From assembly GCF_017916325.1 (NCBI RefSeq), contig NC_090169.1, positions 229,501-293,500 on the forward strand: a stretch of DNA of 64,000 nucleotides. The letters are read 5' to 3'. Origin of the DNA: Leishmania martiniquensis. Taxonomy: Eukaryota; Euglenozoa; Kinetoplastea; Trypanosomatida; Trypanosomatidae. A program made the translations under genes and the position numbers. The notes beneath the pieces are model-generated. The model saw nothing but the letters and a program-made list of their open reading frames with translations, did not search any database and was not told the origin of the DNA. Within the stretch, counting starts at the first letter, position 1. Each line of letters begins with the position of its first letter. Below are positions 20,209 through 30,600 of this stretch, piece by piece.

Positions 20209-23200
20209 ATGAGACGCCATCGACACCTCCACGATGTGCGTCCCAGACCTTGCCATAGCGACCACGAGAGAGAACATGAAATAGAGCTTGCCCATGGGAA
20301 CCAGCTAAGCAGCGACGCACGGACAAGCTGTGGGAGCAGCGGTGTTAGCGAGGATGGCGCAGGAAGGCGGTGCGCCTGGGGCCGTCACACCTCCAACATC
20401 TCGAGCGGAACTGAAAATCCTCCTGAGGCCGCCGGCACCACTCCCTCACCCCACGTTCGCTGCTCCCCAATTTCCATCGATTCTGCACACGCCTCCGCCC
20501 TTACACCCGGAGGCGCAGAGACGGCCACAGCCATCTCGGCGCGGCCGCCACCGCCAGAAGCCTTCTACGACGGGCCCTCCTTGCGTGACAGTATCCCGGC
20601 ACTGCTTGCGCGGCTCGCCAACGCAGCTACGCCGTCACCATCACGACGCCCCGCGAGTACGCGCTCGCGCGAGCTGGCAGCGGAAGAGGGCGCGCGGAAG
20701 AAAGACGCCTTATCCCTGTCGCTGCGCCCGGTAGTCATACCGCAGTGGAGTGGGTTCAGGCATCCTGACTCGCTGCGTGATGCCGCCTACACTGCAAAGC
20801 AAGCGGGAATGATGAAAGCCCACGCGCCTCATCCGTCCCCGAGGCTGCCACACAATAGCATTTCACAGGGCTCCACGCACCCGGAGCGGATGCAGGTGAG
20901 CCGCAGCGCTGTGCGACAACCGAACGCAAGGGCCAAGACAACTGAGCGCGTGACTACGCGCGCCAAGGTGCAGGGCGCCAAGAAGGAGGCGACGGCAGTC
21001 GTGGAAAATACGCAGCAGCGTCGCTTGGAATGGTACCCGAGGCGGTGTGTGGCCATGCAACGGCCCGCCGCCGTTTACACTCTACCGCGCGCGTCAGAGG
21101 CCTCAGCACAGAGGGATGCAGCCACTTCGATTGCCAGCGCAGCAGCTGGGGGCTCCGTCGATGTGCCCACGCGCTATGGCGCTGTTGCCTACGCTCATGG
21201 CAGCGCCAACGCGGCGAGTAGCAGCACCAGCTCAAGCTGCTACGATAGTGCGGCAAGCGCTGTCGCCGCCGGAAATCACCCTGAGGTCGACCCTGAAGCT
21301 CCTGTGGCGCCGATCACGGGTAGATGTCTAGTGGAAGCGAGGAGAGAGGCCCCGCACATTGCTTCTGGGTATCCATCGCCTCCGCTAATCGCTTCCTCGT
21401 CTTCAATAAGCTCGACAAGCGACCTTGACCATCAGCGGATATTACCCTCCCGAATGCGCGACATCTTTGCCTTCGCCCTAAGCAACAAGAGCCACAACAG
21501 CGGCGCCGGCGTCAAGGGCGTCGCTCTTCGCGCCTCTCGTAATAGGGCAAGGCCGCCTCCCGTCATGGCGAAAGGTGTGTCGTCCCACGTTGCGAGCTCT
21601 CACCCGCTCGCGCAGAAGCCCTCGCGCACGATTCGATCGCCGTTTGTGTGGCAGCAGCCTGTGAAAGGTGCTTTAGCATCATCGAGCAGCTTTTCGTGCC
21701 CGAGCGAGTGCGTCGTGGCCGCGGATCCCTTCGCAGCGGCTGTCCAGGAGGCAGGGGACCCGCTGGTGTTGCGGCATGCTATCGGGTATCTCCTATCAAA
21801 GGCGCGCCGTCTGGAGAGGGAGAACCAGTGCCTGTGGTGGCAGGCTCACAGCTGGGATCCGCACAGGGCTCTTGAGTCTCGCGACTGCGATCCTGTCGCT
21901 TCTCCTCCGGCCTATAGGCGCGTACGCAGCGCCCCCTCTCTGGCGGCAACGGCAACTTGCACCCCCACCGTCGTTTCTTCTAAAATATTAGCCTCCAAGC
22001 AGGCACGGCATTTACGTGGGCCTCCGCAACGCGTGTTTGTGAAGCGGCAGCCTAGCCTTTCGCAGGAGAATGGCCGCTCTGCCTCCTGGACCTCGACGTC
22101 TTCCCTATCGGAGAGGAGTGTCCACCGTGGCAGCATTGGCGAAGGAGGAAACGCTGCAGCAGAGCGCAACAACGCAAGTCCGGACCCTCGCCTGCGCAGG
22201 GTGCCAGTGGTATCCCCATCGGCGGCAGCAGACACGCCAAGCGCGCAAAGCACCGAGTTGACTCGAACAACGGCGACATCGGCTGTGCCGCGCGCCGAAG
22301 TGGGAGTGCAGTGTCGCCAAGGTCCGCGAAATTCAGCGGTAGATGCAATACAGCATCCATCACCAGTGTGCGATAAGCTTACCAGTGCGCTAGAGGCGGC
22401 CGGTGCCGTTGCCGAAGCGCTGCAGCCTGTTTTCTCCTCTCCACACGCGAACGCGAGTGCGCAGACAGAGATCGTTACACCGTTAGCGCCGGCACTTCTG
22501 CGAACGCCGGACAGGCGTCGTGACGCTCTTCAACACAGATCGAGAGGAACGGAAAGTGGAAACGGCAGGGACGTCTCAGCGGCCACCCCAACCGTGTCGA
22601 CGGTGCGCAGTCGCCGGAGCATCGATAGCGATTGTTCGCTGGGCGCGGTGGCCGCACACGCTACACCACTGCAGTGGTACTCGCTGCTGGAGAAGCAGCA
22701 GCGTCGAAGACTCGGTAGCTGTAGCAGCCATGTGTGCACGACAGGAACAAGCAATGAAGGCACCTCTTTGGCACCACGTGGTCAATTTTCGACCTACAGC
22801 AAACAGGTCCAGACAGCGAGGATCTGTTCGCCCTCCGTAGACGAGGTAGGAGGCCTGGGAGAAGGAAGCGGTGGCGACAATGCGTTGAGGGGCTCGTTTA
22901 AGGACGGCATTTCCTCGGTGACATCCACAGAGAGGACCGCAGTAATCGAGCTGCACACATCGGCCTCCTACACGCGAAGCACCGTGCGCCGCTTGCGAAA
23001 GTACTGTCAGTCTCTCGAGGTTATGCGCCAGCAGCTGCGAAGGCGTCTATCAAGGAGTATTACCAGCTCTAGCATTCCATCGGCACTGGAGCCACCATAC
23101 GTGCACATGCCGTCGAGCCGTTCGTGCTCGCACAGCCAGCTTCCGCTGGCCCTGCCAGTCACGGCGGCCTCCAACCTCAGCCGTCCCTTCTTCACCTCTG

Positions 23201-25257
23201 AATACGCTGACCCGGAGGTCGACGCCACTCTGCACGACGTCGACGAGACGGCTGCCGTGGAAACGATGATCGTGCTGCATGAAGACGGCGCCGGCACCAT
23301 CACGAAACGCGTTCTCGACGGCTCCCATTTGTGCATCTCGAGCTCCGCGGCACGCTCCTCTTCATCCCAATCACAGAACCTGGCCGCTGCAGCGGCATCC
23401 TCAGCGACAAGCAAGTATAAGGCTGTGGTCACAGACGGTGCCGCGTCGCGGGTCCACCGGAACTCGCCGCTGCGCCTGCATCGCCCGAAGCCTCAGCAGG
23501 TCCTTCCTCACTCCCCGCGAGACACACAGGTTCCCGAAGACATCGGGGAGGATCCGCGGGCGCGTTGGCACAGCTCCTCTTTCCGAAGCAGCAGCTGCTG
23601 CTGCTCGGTGCCAGTGGTGCATCTGGGCAAGCGCATGCGATCCGCCTCCGGCAGTTTCTGGGGCGCCTCCAACCCACAGATTACCCCCACAAGCACCGTC
23701 CCGCTCGCACCGTCCCTCTCCAACCCTCTGAGGGGGGAATCGCCATTGGTAGCCCGCTTTGTCGTGCCACACACCACGCCGTTCGAAGAGGGCGACGTGA
23801 AACAGCTGCCGCCGCCGCAATCGCACGGCCGCCAAACTGAAGTGACGAAATCGGCTTCGCCCTACCACGAAGGTCAAGATGCGCCTGAACAAGTTTCCGG
23901 GCTTCAGACGGGTGTCGCCAGCCGTACCAGATCCAGCGGGAGGGTCATCTCTCAGCGCTTTGCAGTGAGAGAAGCCAGCCAGTCCACGTCGTCGAAGGAG
24001 CTCGCCATAACCCGTGGAAGCAGGAACAGCTGCAGCAGTGCCACCTCAGAGGATCTCGTGCCAGTAAAGCAAACCTCTTCATCGACGACGGCGGCCGCAA
24101 CTGCAGCGCCTCCGCGGGACCCCACGCGCCACTTATCACGGACTCCAAATCCGGTCGCGTTCTCAATCGCCGTGGGAGTATCCGCAGCCGCTGCTCCACC
24201 GGTAAGCGGCCACTTCGTCACGCCAGTCGCCACGTCCATCGGCGAGGCGGACCTGCGCGGCGCACAGAGTGACACCGTTCGCCGCCCACGTCCAATAACC
24301 ACATCCCCTCGCACCACTGCAGGCAACACCACTCTTTCTCCTCTGAGTGTGCCGGAGCCGAGCAGCGAAGAAGCTCTACCGCCAGTAGCTTCCCAAGGGC
24401 AGCAGGCCATTCAGAGCCCCGTACGCCACCCACACGTGGCCACGCACGCCGCCCGCCATCGTCACGGCGGCAGCGACGGCCGGAGCAACCTAAGTGAAGA
24501 CAGCCTCCACCTCAGTGAGGCCGGCTCACTGGGCTTGAGCCCACCGCAGAACCTTGAGACCAACAGCGGTGGCCGGTGCAAGCGGAGCAACACAGCGTCC
24601 TTCTTTGAGGAGGAAAGGCGAGAAGCTTCAGCAGTAATGTCTGCGGGAAAGGATTTTGTGGAAGGGCCGCCCCCAGTAATGGAGAACAACATGGTATCAC
24701 CAGATGGGGCGGATAGCTTTCATTCCCGAGAAGCTGCAGTATCGTCGCTGAGCAGCGCGGAGAAGGCCTCCGGTTTCTTGTCACCAGCGCAGCTGGAGGA
24801 GTCGTCACCGCTGCAGCTGCAGCGCTCCTCCACCCAACGGCTTATCTCACCCTCTCCGCCTCGATGGGCAGCTGCCAGCAACACTGCTCAGAATCGTCGT
24901 TACGGCAGCGCAGACGTGATGGTGATCCCCCAGGAGTCAGCATCGCAGGATGCCGTCATCGACCTTCTCTCTCCACGACGCCCGCTTGCACTGCCGCGGC
25001 ACCGCCCACCCTTCTCCCCGCCACGCGGCATTGTACCGCCAAAGGGCGACGACTCTTCTTCATCTGCGAACAGTAGTCTGCACTCCCTTTGCTCAACCCT
25101 CTCGGACAGTGCTGACGGAGACGACGATGACAGAGAGGTGGGAAGGGGGGAGCCGTGCTCAGAAGGGTTGAGTGGAGAAGGGGAGGTGCGAGGGGCATCG
25201 GGCTGCAGCTTACTTCCACCGTCGTCACTTAAGCAAAAAACTGGGAGACGGCAATGA
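20209..25257 (+). CDS. Very large Ser-rich, mostly disordered protein with short coiled coils
   Basis: Encodes 1682 residues, unrecognised. Most of it is Ser/Ala/Pro/Arg-rich and probably disordered. Two short helical stretches stand out: about residues 520-545 (LLSKARRLERENQ, followed by Trp-rich sequence) and about 921-950 (VRRLRKYCQSLEVMRQQLRRRL), both coiled-coil-like and basic. Motifs of the form AQTE (about 750) and KQVQT (about 864) resemble dynein light chain LC8 (DYNLL) anchor sequences. Serine-rich SP/TP motifs are common throughout, so phosphorylation is likely. A cytoskeletal scaffold is a reasonable guess from these traits but is not shown by any domain. The start lies 15 bp after a strong acceptor AG. 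Confidence 0.75.
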   Translation: MRRHRHLHDVRPRPCHSDHEREHEIELAHGNQLSSDARTSCGSSGVSEDGAGRRCAWGRHTSNISSGTENPPEAAGTTPSPHVRCSPISIDSAHASALTPGGAETATAISARPPPPEAFYDGPSLRDSIPALLARLANAATPSPSRRPASTRSRELAAEEGARKKDALSLSLRPVVIPQWSGFRHPDSLRDAAYTAKQAGMMKAHAPHPSPRLPHNSISQGSTHPERMQVSRSAVRQPNARAKTTERVTTRAKVQGAKKEATAVVENTQQRRLEWYPRRCVAMQRPAAVYTLPRASEASAQRDAATSIASAAAGGSVDVPTRYGAVAYAHGSANAASSSTSSSCYDSAASAVAAGNHPEVDPEAPVAPITGRCLVEARREAPHIASGYPSPPLIASSSSISSTSDLDHQRILPSRMRDIFAFALSNKSHNSGAGVKGVALRASRNRARPPPVMAKGVSSHVASSHPLAQKPSRTIRSPFVWQQPVKGALASSSSFSCPSECVVAADPFAAAVQEAGDPLVLRHAIGYLLSKARRLERENQCLWWQAHSWDPHRALESRDCDPVASPPAYRRVRSAPSLAATATCTPTVVSSKILASKQARHLRGPPQRVFVKRQPSLSQENGRSASWTSTSSLSERSVHRGSIGEGGNAAAERNNASPDPRLRRVPVVSPSAAADTPSAQSTELTRTTATSAVPRAEVGVQCRQGPRNSAVDAIQHPSPVCDKLTSALEAAGAVAEALQPVFSSPHANASAQTEIVTPLAPALLRTPDRRRDALQHRSRGTESGNGRDVSAATPTVSTVRSRRSIDSDCSLGAVAAHATPLQWYSLLEKQQRRRLGSCSSHVCTTGTSNEGTSLAPRGQFSTYSKQVQTARICSPSVDEVGGLGEGSGGDNALRGSFKDGISSVTSTERTAVIELHTSASYTRSTVRRLRKYCQSLEVMRQQLRRRLSRSITSSSIPSALEPPYVHMPSSRSCSHSQLPLALPVTAASNLSRPFFTSEYADPEVDATLHDVDETAAVETMIVLHEDGAGTITKRVLDGSHLCISSSAARSSSSQSQNLAAAAASSATSKYKAVVTDGAASRVHRNSPLRLHRPKPQQVLPHSPRDTQVPEDIGEDPRARWHSSSFRSSSCCCSVPVVHLGKRMRSASGSFWGASNPQITPTSTVPLAPSLSNPLRGESPLVARFVVPHTTPFEEGDVKQLPPPQSHGRQTEVTKSASPYHEGQDAPEQVSGLQTGVASRTRSSGRVISQRFAVREASQSTSSKELAITRGSRNSCSSATSEDLVPVKQTSSSTTAAATAAPPRDPTRHLSRTPNPVAFSIAVGVSAAAAPPVSGHFVTPVATSIGEADLRGAQSDTVRRPRPITTSPRTTAGNTTLSPLSVPEPSSEEALPPVASQGQQAIQSPVRHPHVATHAARHRHGGSDGRSNLSEDSLHLSEAGSLGLSPPQNLETNSGGRCKRSNTASFFEEERREASAVMSAGKDFVEGPPPVMENNMVSPDGADSFHSREAAVSSLSSAEKASGFLSPAQLEESSPLQLQRSSTQRLISPSPPRWAAASNTAQNRRYGSADVMVIPQESASQDAVIDLLSPRRPLALPRHRPPFSPPRGIVPPKGDDSSSSANSSLHSLCSTLSDSADGDDDDREVGRGEPCSEGLSGEGEVRGASGCSLLPPSSLKQKTGRRQ

Positions 25258-26157
25258 GGAGGCGCCGAGAAAGGGAGAACAGCACCTTCCGATGCATTGC
25301 CCCCCCTGCCGCGCTCCTCGCCTCAGCAGTCGCCCTGCGTGTGTGTGTGTATGTGTGGGTGTGTTTCCTCTGTACTCCTCACCAGCGTGGAGCGCCCCGT
25401 TTAGCTGTGTTGGATGGCCATGGACGAGATGGTGTGCTGTGCTTTCCGACGCAATCATCGGATACCCGCAGGTTCATGCACTCGCTCGCTCCCGCTGGTG
25501 TCTCTGTACCTCCACTTTTGCAGTACGGGTCGGTAAACCCCGGAGCTCGAGAGCAGCTGTGAGGTCTGAATTTCAAAGTGTTCCCACAGGCTGATCTGCC
25601 CTCCCGCTAGCGCAGCTGCCCCGGCACCATCGCTGCCAGCAACGGCCGTTTTCGGCATTGCCGTATAAGGGCCACTGTGCTGGCCGAAGTGATGACGCAT
25701 CGCTGTAATGTCTGCCATGTGGCGGTTGGCAGGCTCACCCCTGGCAGTTTTTTTTCCTCGTCCCTACATCGCTCACCCCCCGCTCCTCTCTTCCTCCCTC
25801 TCTCGCCTCCACCACAGCCGATCTTTCACATTGCCCTCCACTGTGCCCAACCCACATCACTGCACTTCATCGCTGCTGTGGCGCCGCACGCCATCCTCAT
25901 ATCAATGAAAAAAGGGGGACTAAGGGGATCTCTGTAGAGTGGCACTTCCGCTTATCAACGCCTTTTACGCATCGGCCTCGCAACTGAGCCATCGACTCGT
26001 TTTTCGCTTCTGCTTGGATCTCTTCTGCATCGGCCTCTCTCTCTCTGTGGAGGGGAGGGGTAGTCTATGCGACGGTTAGCTCTCTGAGTTGTGACGAGCA
26101 CACACAGTTACATGCCGTCGTACTCGCTCTCTTGCATTATCGCCAGAAACAGCCACG
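25258..26157. other. Spacer with predicted acceptors for the acylated protein gene
   Basis: A GT repeat lies at 25338-25362. C/T tracts end in AG at 25816-25817 and again at 26051-26052 (after CCTCTCTCTCTCTGTGG). The second is preferred because the first would leave an upstream ATG at 25904 opening a 10-codon ORF. Confidence 0.45.
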
Positions 26158-28044
26158 ATGGGCGCGTGTTGCAGCGCAAGTGACACCGCCGACAGCGCAG
26201 ATTCGGCCGCGCCGCCGGCCCCGAGCAATCCGAAGACTGCAGCGAAGCCGTCAAGCTCTACTGGCACTTTCCCCAGGAATCCGATAGATGACCTCGTCAG
26301 GGCAGGCCCTCCCAGATCGGTTACGCCCAGCGCCTCTGCCATCTCTGCCCTGCGAGGGAATGGCAAGGAGGTGCCATGGACCGCAGCTCGGGCCGCAGGC
26401 TCGCCTGCGGTCTGCTCAGAGCGCCATACACTCTCACCGCCCCCAGCACAAAGCTGCCCCACGCTGCGTGTGGCGGAAGAGGGGTCGAGTGGTCACTTTG
26501 AAGCGGACGCCTTCAGTGAGCCGGAGCTGATGCCAGTGAAGAGCTTCACCATCACTCCAGCTGAGATCCGCATGACGTCTCAGCAGCCTCAGTTGAAGGT
26601 TGAAGCAGCGGAACAGCAGCTGGTCGACGTCACCGCGCTGACCCCTTCTTCTTCGGATGTCACGCCTGAGCGCGCCACAGCACCAACGGCGACACCGCGC
26701 GAAGGGGCGGATCGCACTCGCGGACCAAGCACGGCGCGGGTGGACGAGGTTCCACCAACGCCAAAGGACGAGAACGCCAAGACGCTACCAGCCGATGATG
26801 CTCGACTGCTGCAGCGTGCACCGCCACCGCCACCACCGCTGTCGGCCGTCTCTGCTGTGTCTGCCACGCCGAAGGAAACGGACCTCGACGGCGAAGTGCG
26901 CGCAGAGGCAGTGCGCAACATAATGCCGGAGGAAGCCGTAGCAGCGAGGAGGCAAGTCGAGAATGTCTCCGTGGAGCGGCAACAGCCCAACCCGCTGGCG
27001 GATGCTACCCTCAATTGGCAAGAAAAGCAGGAGCGCTACTCTACTGAAGTTTTCATTGACGCCACCAAAGATGCTCTGCTGGAGAGCAGCATGGGCACAG
27101 GTAGCTCACCTTCGGCCATAGCAGCGGAGGAGCCAACGCGGTCCTCGTCACCGCGGAGAAGAGCTCACGGTGTAAACGGCAATGCTCACGGCGACGTCAA
27201 CGCGGCACCAGAGACGTTCATGAGCACCATCGCTGTCTCAGGCCAGCTGTGTGGCAACCCGTCAGACGAAATCGATAGGCATATTGAGCTGGCTACGCAG
27301 GAGCAGCAGCCGAAGATAGCAGAGGACTGCTTTTCCAACGACACTCGACCAATGTCGCCGACGTGCTCTATTCAGCAGCCTTCGCTGGTGGAGCCGATCT
27401 GCCGGAGTAAGGAACATCAACTGGAAAGCCCACAGCTCCACTGGGAAGCTGCGCATGGGGCGAGCGTGTCACCGCCCATGTACCGCCTACTGCACCCGGG
27501 CATGGATGTGCTGTGGAGCGGTGAGCGCGCAAACGCGCCTGAAGTTGCAGCCGAGATCAGCGCCGAACTCATGCTCTGTGGCTCTGGCTCAGAAAAGGAG
27601 GAAGCAGAGGAGCAAGGTGTAGCTCGCGACCTCGGGAGCAATGCAAAGAAGCCGATCACCTTTACCGCTAGTAGTGAGATCGCGCGCAAGCTCGAGTCGC
27701 TGAAGAAGAGCAACGAGGACAGTCACCCTCGGTCGATGAACAAGGACCACGTGTACCCAGTGAGCAACACGGACGTGGTAGACAAATTGCGACCTAGTGT
27801 GAGGAACCTCGTGCCATCCGTCGCATTGGCCGCAGCGAATGAAGTGGCTGGCGAGCACGTGGCCAGCTGGGAGAAGCGCGCGACCTCCGAAGTGCAGGCT
27901 GCGGAGAACGCCGCCACGGCTGACACTGAGGTCCCTCGCCGCATACCTCCCCCAGTTCCCTCCCAGAGTAATGATGACGCTCTTGTCGCACAGCTGCCCT
28001 CACGACCTGCGCCGCCGAGCTTAATGTCCCCTCCTCCTGCATAA
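26158..28044 (+). CDS. Putative N-myristoylated/palmitoylated low-complexity protein
   Basis: Encodes 628 residues, unrecognised as a family. It begins MGACCSAS: Gly2 with small residues at 3 and 6 fits N-myristoyltransferase specificity, and Cys4-Cys5 are well placed for palmitoylation, so dual acylation to the plasma or flagellar membrane is predicted. The rest is Ala/Pro/Ser/Glu-rich with no clear globular domain. A Pro run (PPPPPP) lies near residue 223, and a shorter, more ordered acidic/Lys part near 470-540 includes SSEIARKLESLKKSN. Trypanosomatids have several dually acylated surface or flagellar proteins (HASP and SMP types), but no similarity beyond the N-terminus is visible. The start is the first ATG after the preferred acceptor. 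Confidence 0.75.
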   Translation: MGACCSASDTADSADSAAPPAPSNPKTAAKPSSSTGTFPRNPIDDLVRAGPPRSVTPSASAISALRGNGKEVPWTAARAAGSPAVCSERHTLSPPPAQSCPTLRVAEEGSSGHFEADAFSEPELMPVKSFTITPAEIRMTSQQPQLKVEAAEQQLVDVTALTPSSSDVTPERATAPTATPREGADRTRGPSTARVDEVPPTPKDENAKTLPADDARLLQRAPPPPPPLSAVSAVSATPKETDLDGEVRAEAVRNIMPEEAVAARRQVENVSVERQQPNPLADATLNWQEKQERYSTEVFIDATKDALLESSMGTGSSPSAIAAEEPTRSSSPRRRAHGVNGNAHGDVNAAPETFMSTIAVSGQLCGNPSDEIDRHIELATQEQQPKIAEDCFSNDTRPMSPTCSIQQPSLVEPICRSKEHQLESPQLHWEAAHGASVSPPMYRLLHPGMDVLWSGERANAPEVAAEISAELMLCGSGSEKEEAEEQGVARDLGSNAKKPITFTASSEIARKLESLKKSNEDSHPRSMNKDHVYPVSNTDVVDKLRPSVRNLVPSVALAAANEVAGEHVASWEKRATSEVQAAENAATADTEVPRRIPPPVPSQSNDDALVAQLPSRPAPPSLMSPPPA

Positions 28045-29379
28045 TCGGCGGCCGCTTGTGCCGAAGTACGAGAAAACTTTGGAAGGTGGACATGTCTGTG
28101 TCTGCATCTTCTAAAAATTCTCGGCTACTCGTGGTGATTATGTGGGACTCAGTGGCTCGGGGATGGGGGAGGAAGTGTGCCCCACACATCTGTCCAAGAA
28201 AGTGAGAGCTGCTTTTCATCCATGTTCTCGAAGCGTCTGTCGACCGCGGGTCTCTTTCCACACGTGTCTGTCCCACAACATCGCTAGCTTACCACACGCA
28301 CGCGCGCCCTTGTCCCCACCCCGGTCCTTGTTTCTATCGGCGTGTGTGTGTGTGTGTGAATGTGCTCTGTGTTGGACGTGGTTTTGCCGCTTTTGGCTGT
28401 TGCATCGCGGCCGTGAAAGTGATGGCACGTGAGGAGGAGGAGGGAGGGCTCTGGCTGAAGTGGTAGGCGACAGCAAATGTTTTGGCAGGTCAGAGGCCGG
28501 TGCTTTGCACGTGTACTAGTTCTGGAATGGCTCCCGGGTACTGATCAACTCCTCACTCGCCCCTCCCCTTCCTCCCTCACGGTATAACGGTCGGTCGGGG
28601 GGGCATCCGCATGCTTTCTGTATCTTTGCTTCGTATCGCAGAGCGTGTGAGGGCGAGCCCTCTCCTCCTCAGGGCCCGCTGTCGCCAAAGGGGTGTGCTG
28701 AGTTGGTGCCACTTCCCCTTTTTTGCTTCTCTTTGTTCGGCGGCAACGGGCCTGGCCGTTAGAGTTTTTTTTTGTTCTCGGGTCAACTGCGCATTCGCTC
28801 GCTTTTCATGGCTCAACGCATCCTTTGCATTCGCAGCACGGCGACGCCGCGCATCGCCGCACTCTTGCCTGACCCACGCCCCGGCTCCGCCCCTCTTGCT
28901 CGACGAGGCGCAAAAAGTTCGAACAGCTTCTTCACTCTAGCTTGCGCACTTACATAAATGTGCAGAGAAACATTACGTGAACGGAGAAACGTTGCGCCAT
29001 GATGGGGGCGGGCAGGGCCCTCTGCTCAGGCCTGCTCCCCTCCCACGTACCCTTTCCGTTCGCCCCTATTCGTCACGAGTAAAAGGGGGAGGTCAGGGGA
29101 GGTTTTTCTGGAGGCTGTAGGCATGCCAGCCCCATTCGTGCGCCGTTCCTCCTCCTCCCCCTATTCTGGTGTGCTTTGGTTTCTTTCCTATCGTAGTGAT
29201 TGCGCGCCATTCGCATAAGCAACGCCTCTGTGAAGTTTATTCGCTACGCTCTGCCTTTTCCCACCTCGTCTTCCTGCGGCTCTCCTCGGCCGCACCTTTC
29301 CGCACACATACGTGCGCCTTGTGTTCCCCTTGATGAATGGATACGCAGTGAGCATCCGACCTATCCTCTATCTCTCCGT
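28045..29379. other. Spacer, no gene seen
   Basis: Contains a GT repeat (28342-28360), a GA/GT-rich run near 28430-28450 and a T-run near 28766-28776. Candidate acceptors for the SNAP-like gene are AG 29195-29196 (after TTTCTTTCCTATCG) and AG 29379-29380. The former would leave an upstream ATG (29334) overlapping the start, so the latter is favoured. Confidence 0.45.
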
Positions 29380-29430
29380 GAAGACAAGAGAGAGAACGCT
29401 GTGCCTCCTCGGTCCACTGCTAGAGCCATC

Positions 29431-30600
29431 ATGCAGACTCAGTCCTCCAAGGACGCTGAGGCGGCGGACTACATGAGGAGTGGCAAGAAGCACCTGGAAA
29501 AGAGTCTGTTTCATTTTAGGGTACGCTACGACAGTGCTGCTGAAGACTTTGACAAGGCCGCACGCATCTACGCAAACCTGAACAACTACCACAAGGCGCG
29601 TGACGCATGGACACAAGCCTCTGATGCGCACAGTAAGGCTCACAATGACTTCAACGCCGCGAGCTCGCTGGAGAGGCTTGGCGACTTTATTTCACAGAAC
29701 ATACTGGAGACTCAGAGTATCATGTCAAGTATCAGCACTGCTGGCACGACAGCGGTGCTGAGCGAGTATCTCTTTCAAGACGCCATCCACGCCTACGAGG
29801 AGGCATCCAAACTGTACGGTGTGGCCGCGAACGGATCGAAGCAGGCGGCGGCGCTCAAGAAAGCAGCAGAGCTCATCTCACGCTCGCTTGTGACAGCGCA
29901 GTACCGTCGCACCGGCGACAACCGTACCGCGACTGTTGACACGGCATTCCTGCAAAAGGAGTACAGGCGCATCATTTCAGAGGTGATCGAGCTGATGGAG
30001 CGCAACTGGGAGGCCACGGAGTCGAAGCCGTTTGACCTGCCCGACATATACCGATCCTACACTCTCTTCTGCCTCCGCGCCGGTGATATTGAGGGTGCCG
30101 TGCAGATTCAAAAGCGTATGATTGGCGTCGTTTCCACCAGTCCAGCGGACGGCACGTACGATGACAGAAAAAATCTCTTCCGCATTCTCAACCAGCCCAC
30201 CAACGCCGCAAAGGCTGGGCTGGAGATCATCGTTCTCTGCCTCAGCACGTCTGTAGATGACGGTTACACATGGGCCAACATCGAGATGAGCCGCCTCGGG
30301 GCCGTCTTCGGCTTCTGCAGCTCGTCAGAAGAGCGAGCGGCTGCAGCGCTGTTAGCCGCCTACGCCGAGCGGAACGAGGACGCTTTGCAAGAAGTACTTC
30401 GAACGAACTCATGCTTCAACTTTCTCACAGCAGACGTGTCGCGACTTGCGAAAAAGCTGACGCTTGGGTCCCGGGGGCACTGCAAGGCGGCGGGGGCCCC
30501 GGCAGTTGTTGACGGCGGTGCGCCAGGATCAGCTGCGCCACCGCTATCGTCACCAATGCCGGTGGACGCGTCGGAGACGGACTCGGATGACCTCCGGTAG
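29431..30600 (+). CDS. SNAP-like protein (soluble NSF attachment protein family)
   Basis: Encodes 389 residues; family members are usually about 290-315. It is helical throughout with a TPR-like pattern: AAEDFDKAARIYANLNNYHKA (about 33-53), then AHNDFNAASSLERLGDF and AIHAYEEASKLYGVAANG, which are the characteristic SNAP repeats of paired helices. By family knowledge SNAPs bridge SNARE complexes and the AAA ATPase NSF for disassembly after membrane fusion. The spacing is closer to gamma-SNAP than alpha-SNAP by eye, but subtype is uncertain. The C-terminal 50 residues or so are a Gly/Ala/Pro-rich tail ending with an acidic DSDD, absent from typical SNAPs. The upstream in-frame stretch to about 29200 has no ATG, so the start is the ATG at 29431. 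Confidence 0.72.
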   Translation: MQTQSSKDAEAADYMRSGKKHLEKSLFHFRVRYDSAAEDFDKAARIYANLNNYHKARDAWTQASDAHSKAHNDFNAASSLERLGDFISQNILETQSIMSSISTAGTTAVLSEYLFQDAIHAYEEASKLYGVAANGSKQAAALKKAAELISRSLVTAQYRRTGDNRTATVDTAFLQKEYRRIISEVIELMERNWEATESKPFDLPDIYRSYTLFCLRAGDIEGAVQIQKRMIGVVSTSPADGTYDDRKNLFRILNQPTNAAKAGLEIIVLCLSTSVDDGYTWANIEMSRLGAVFGFCSSSEERAAAALLAAYAERNEDALQEVLRTNSCFNFLTADVSRLAKKLTLGSRGHCKAAGAPAVVDGGAPGSAAPPLSSPMPVDASETDSDDLR

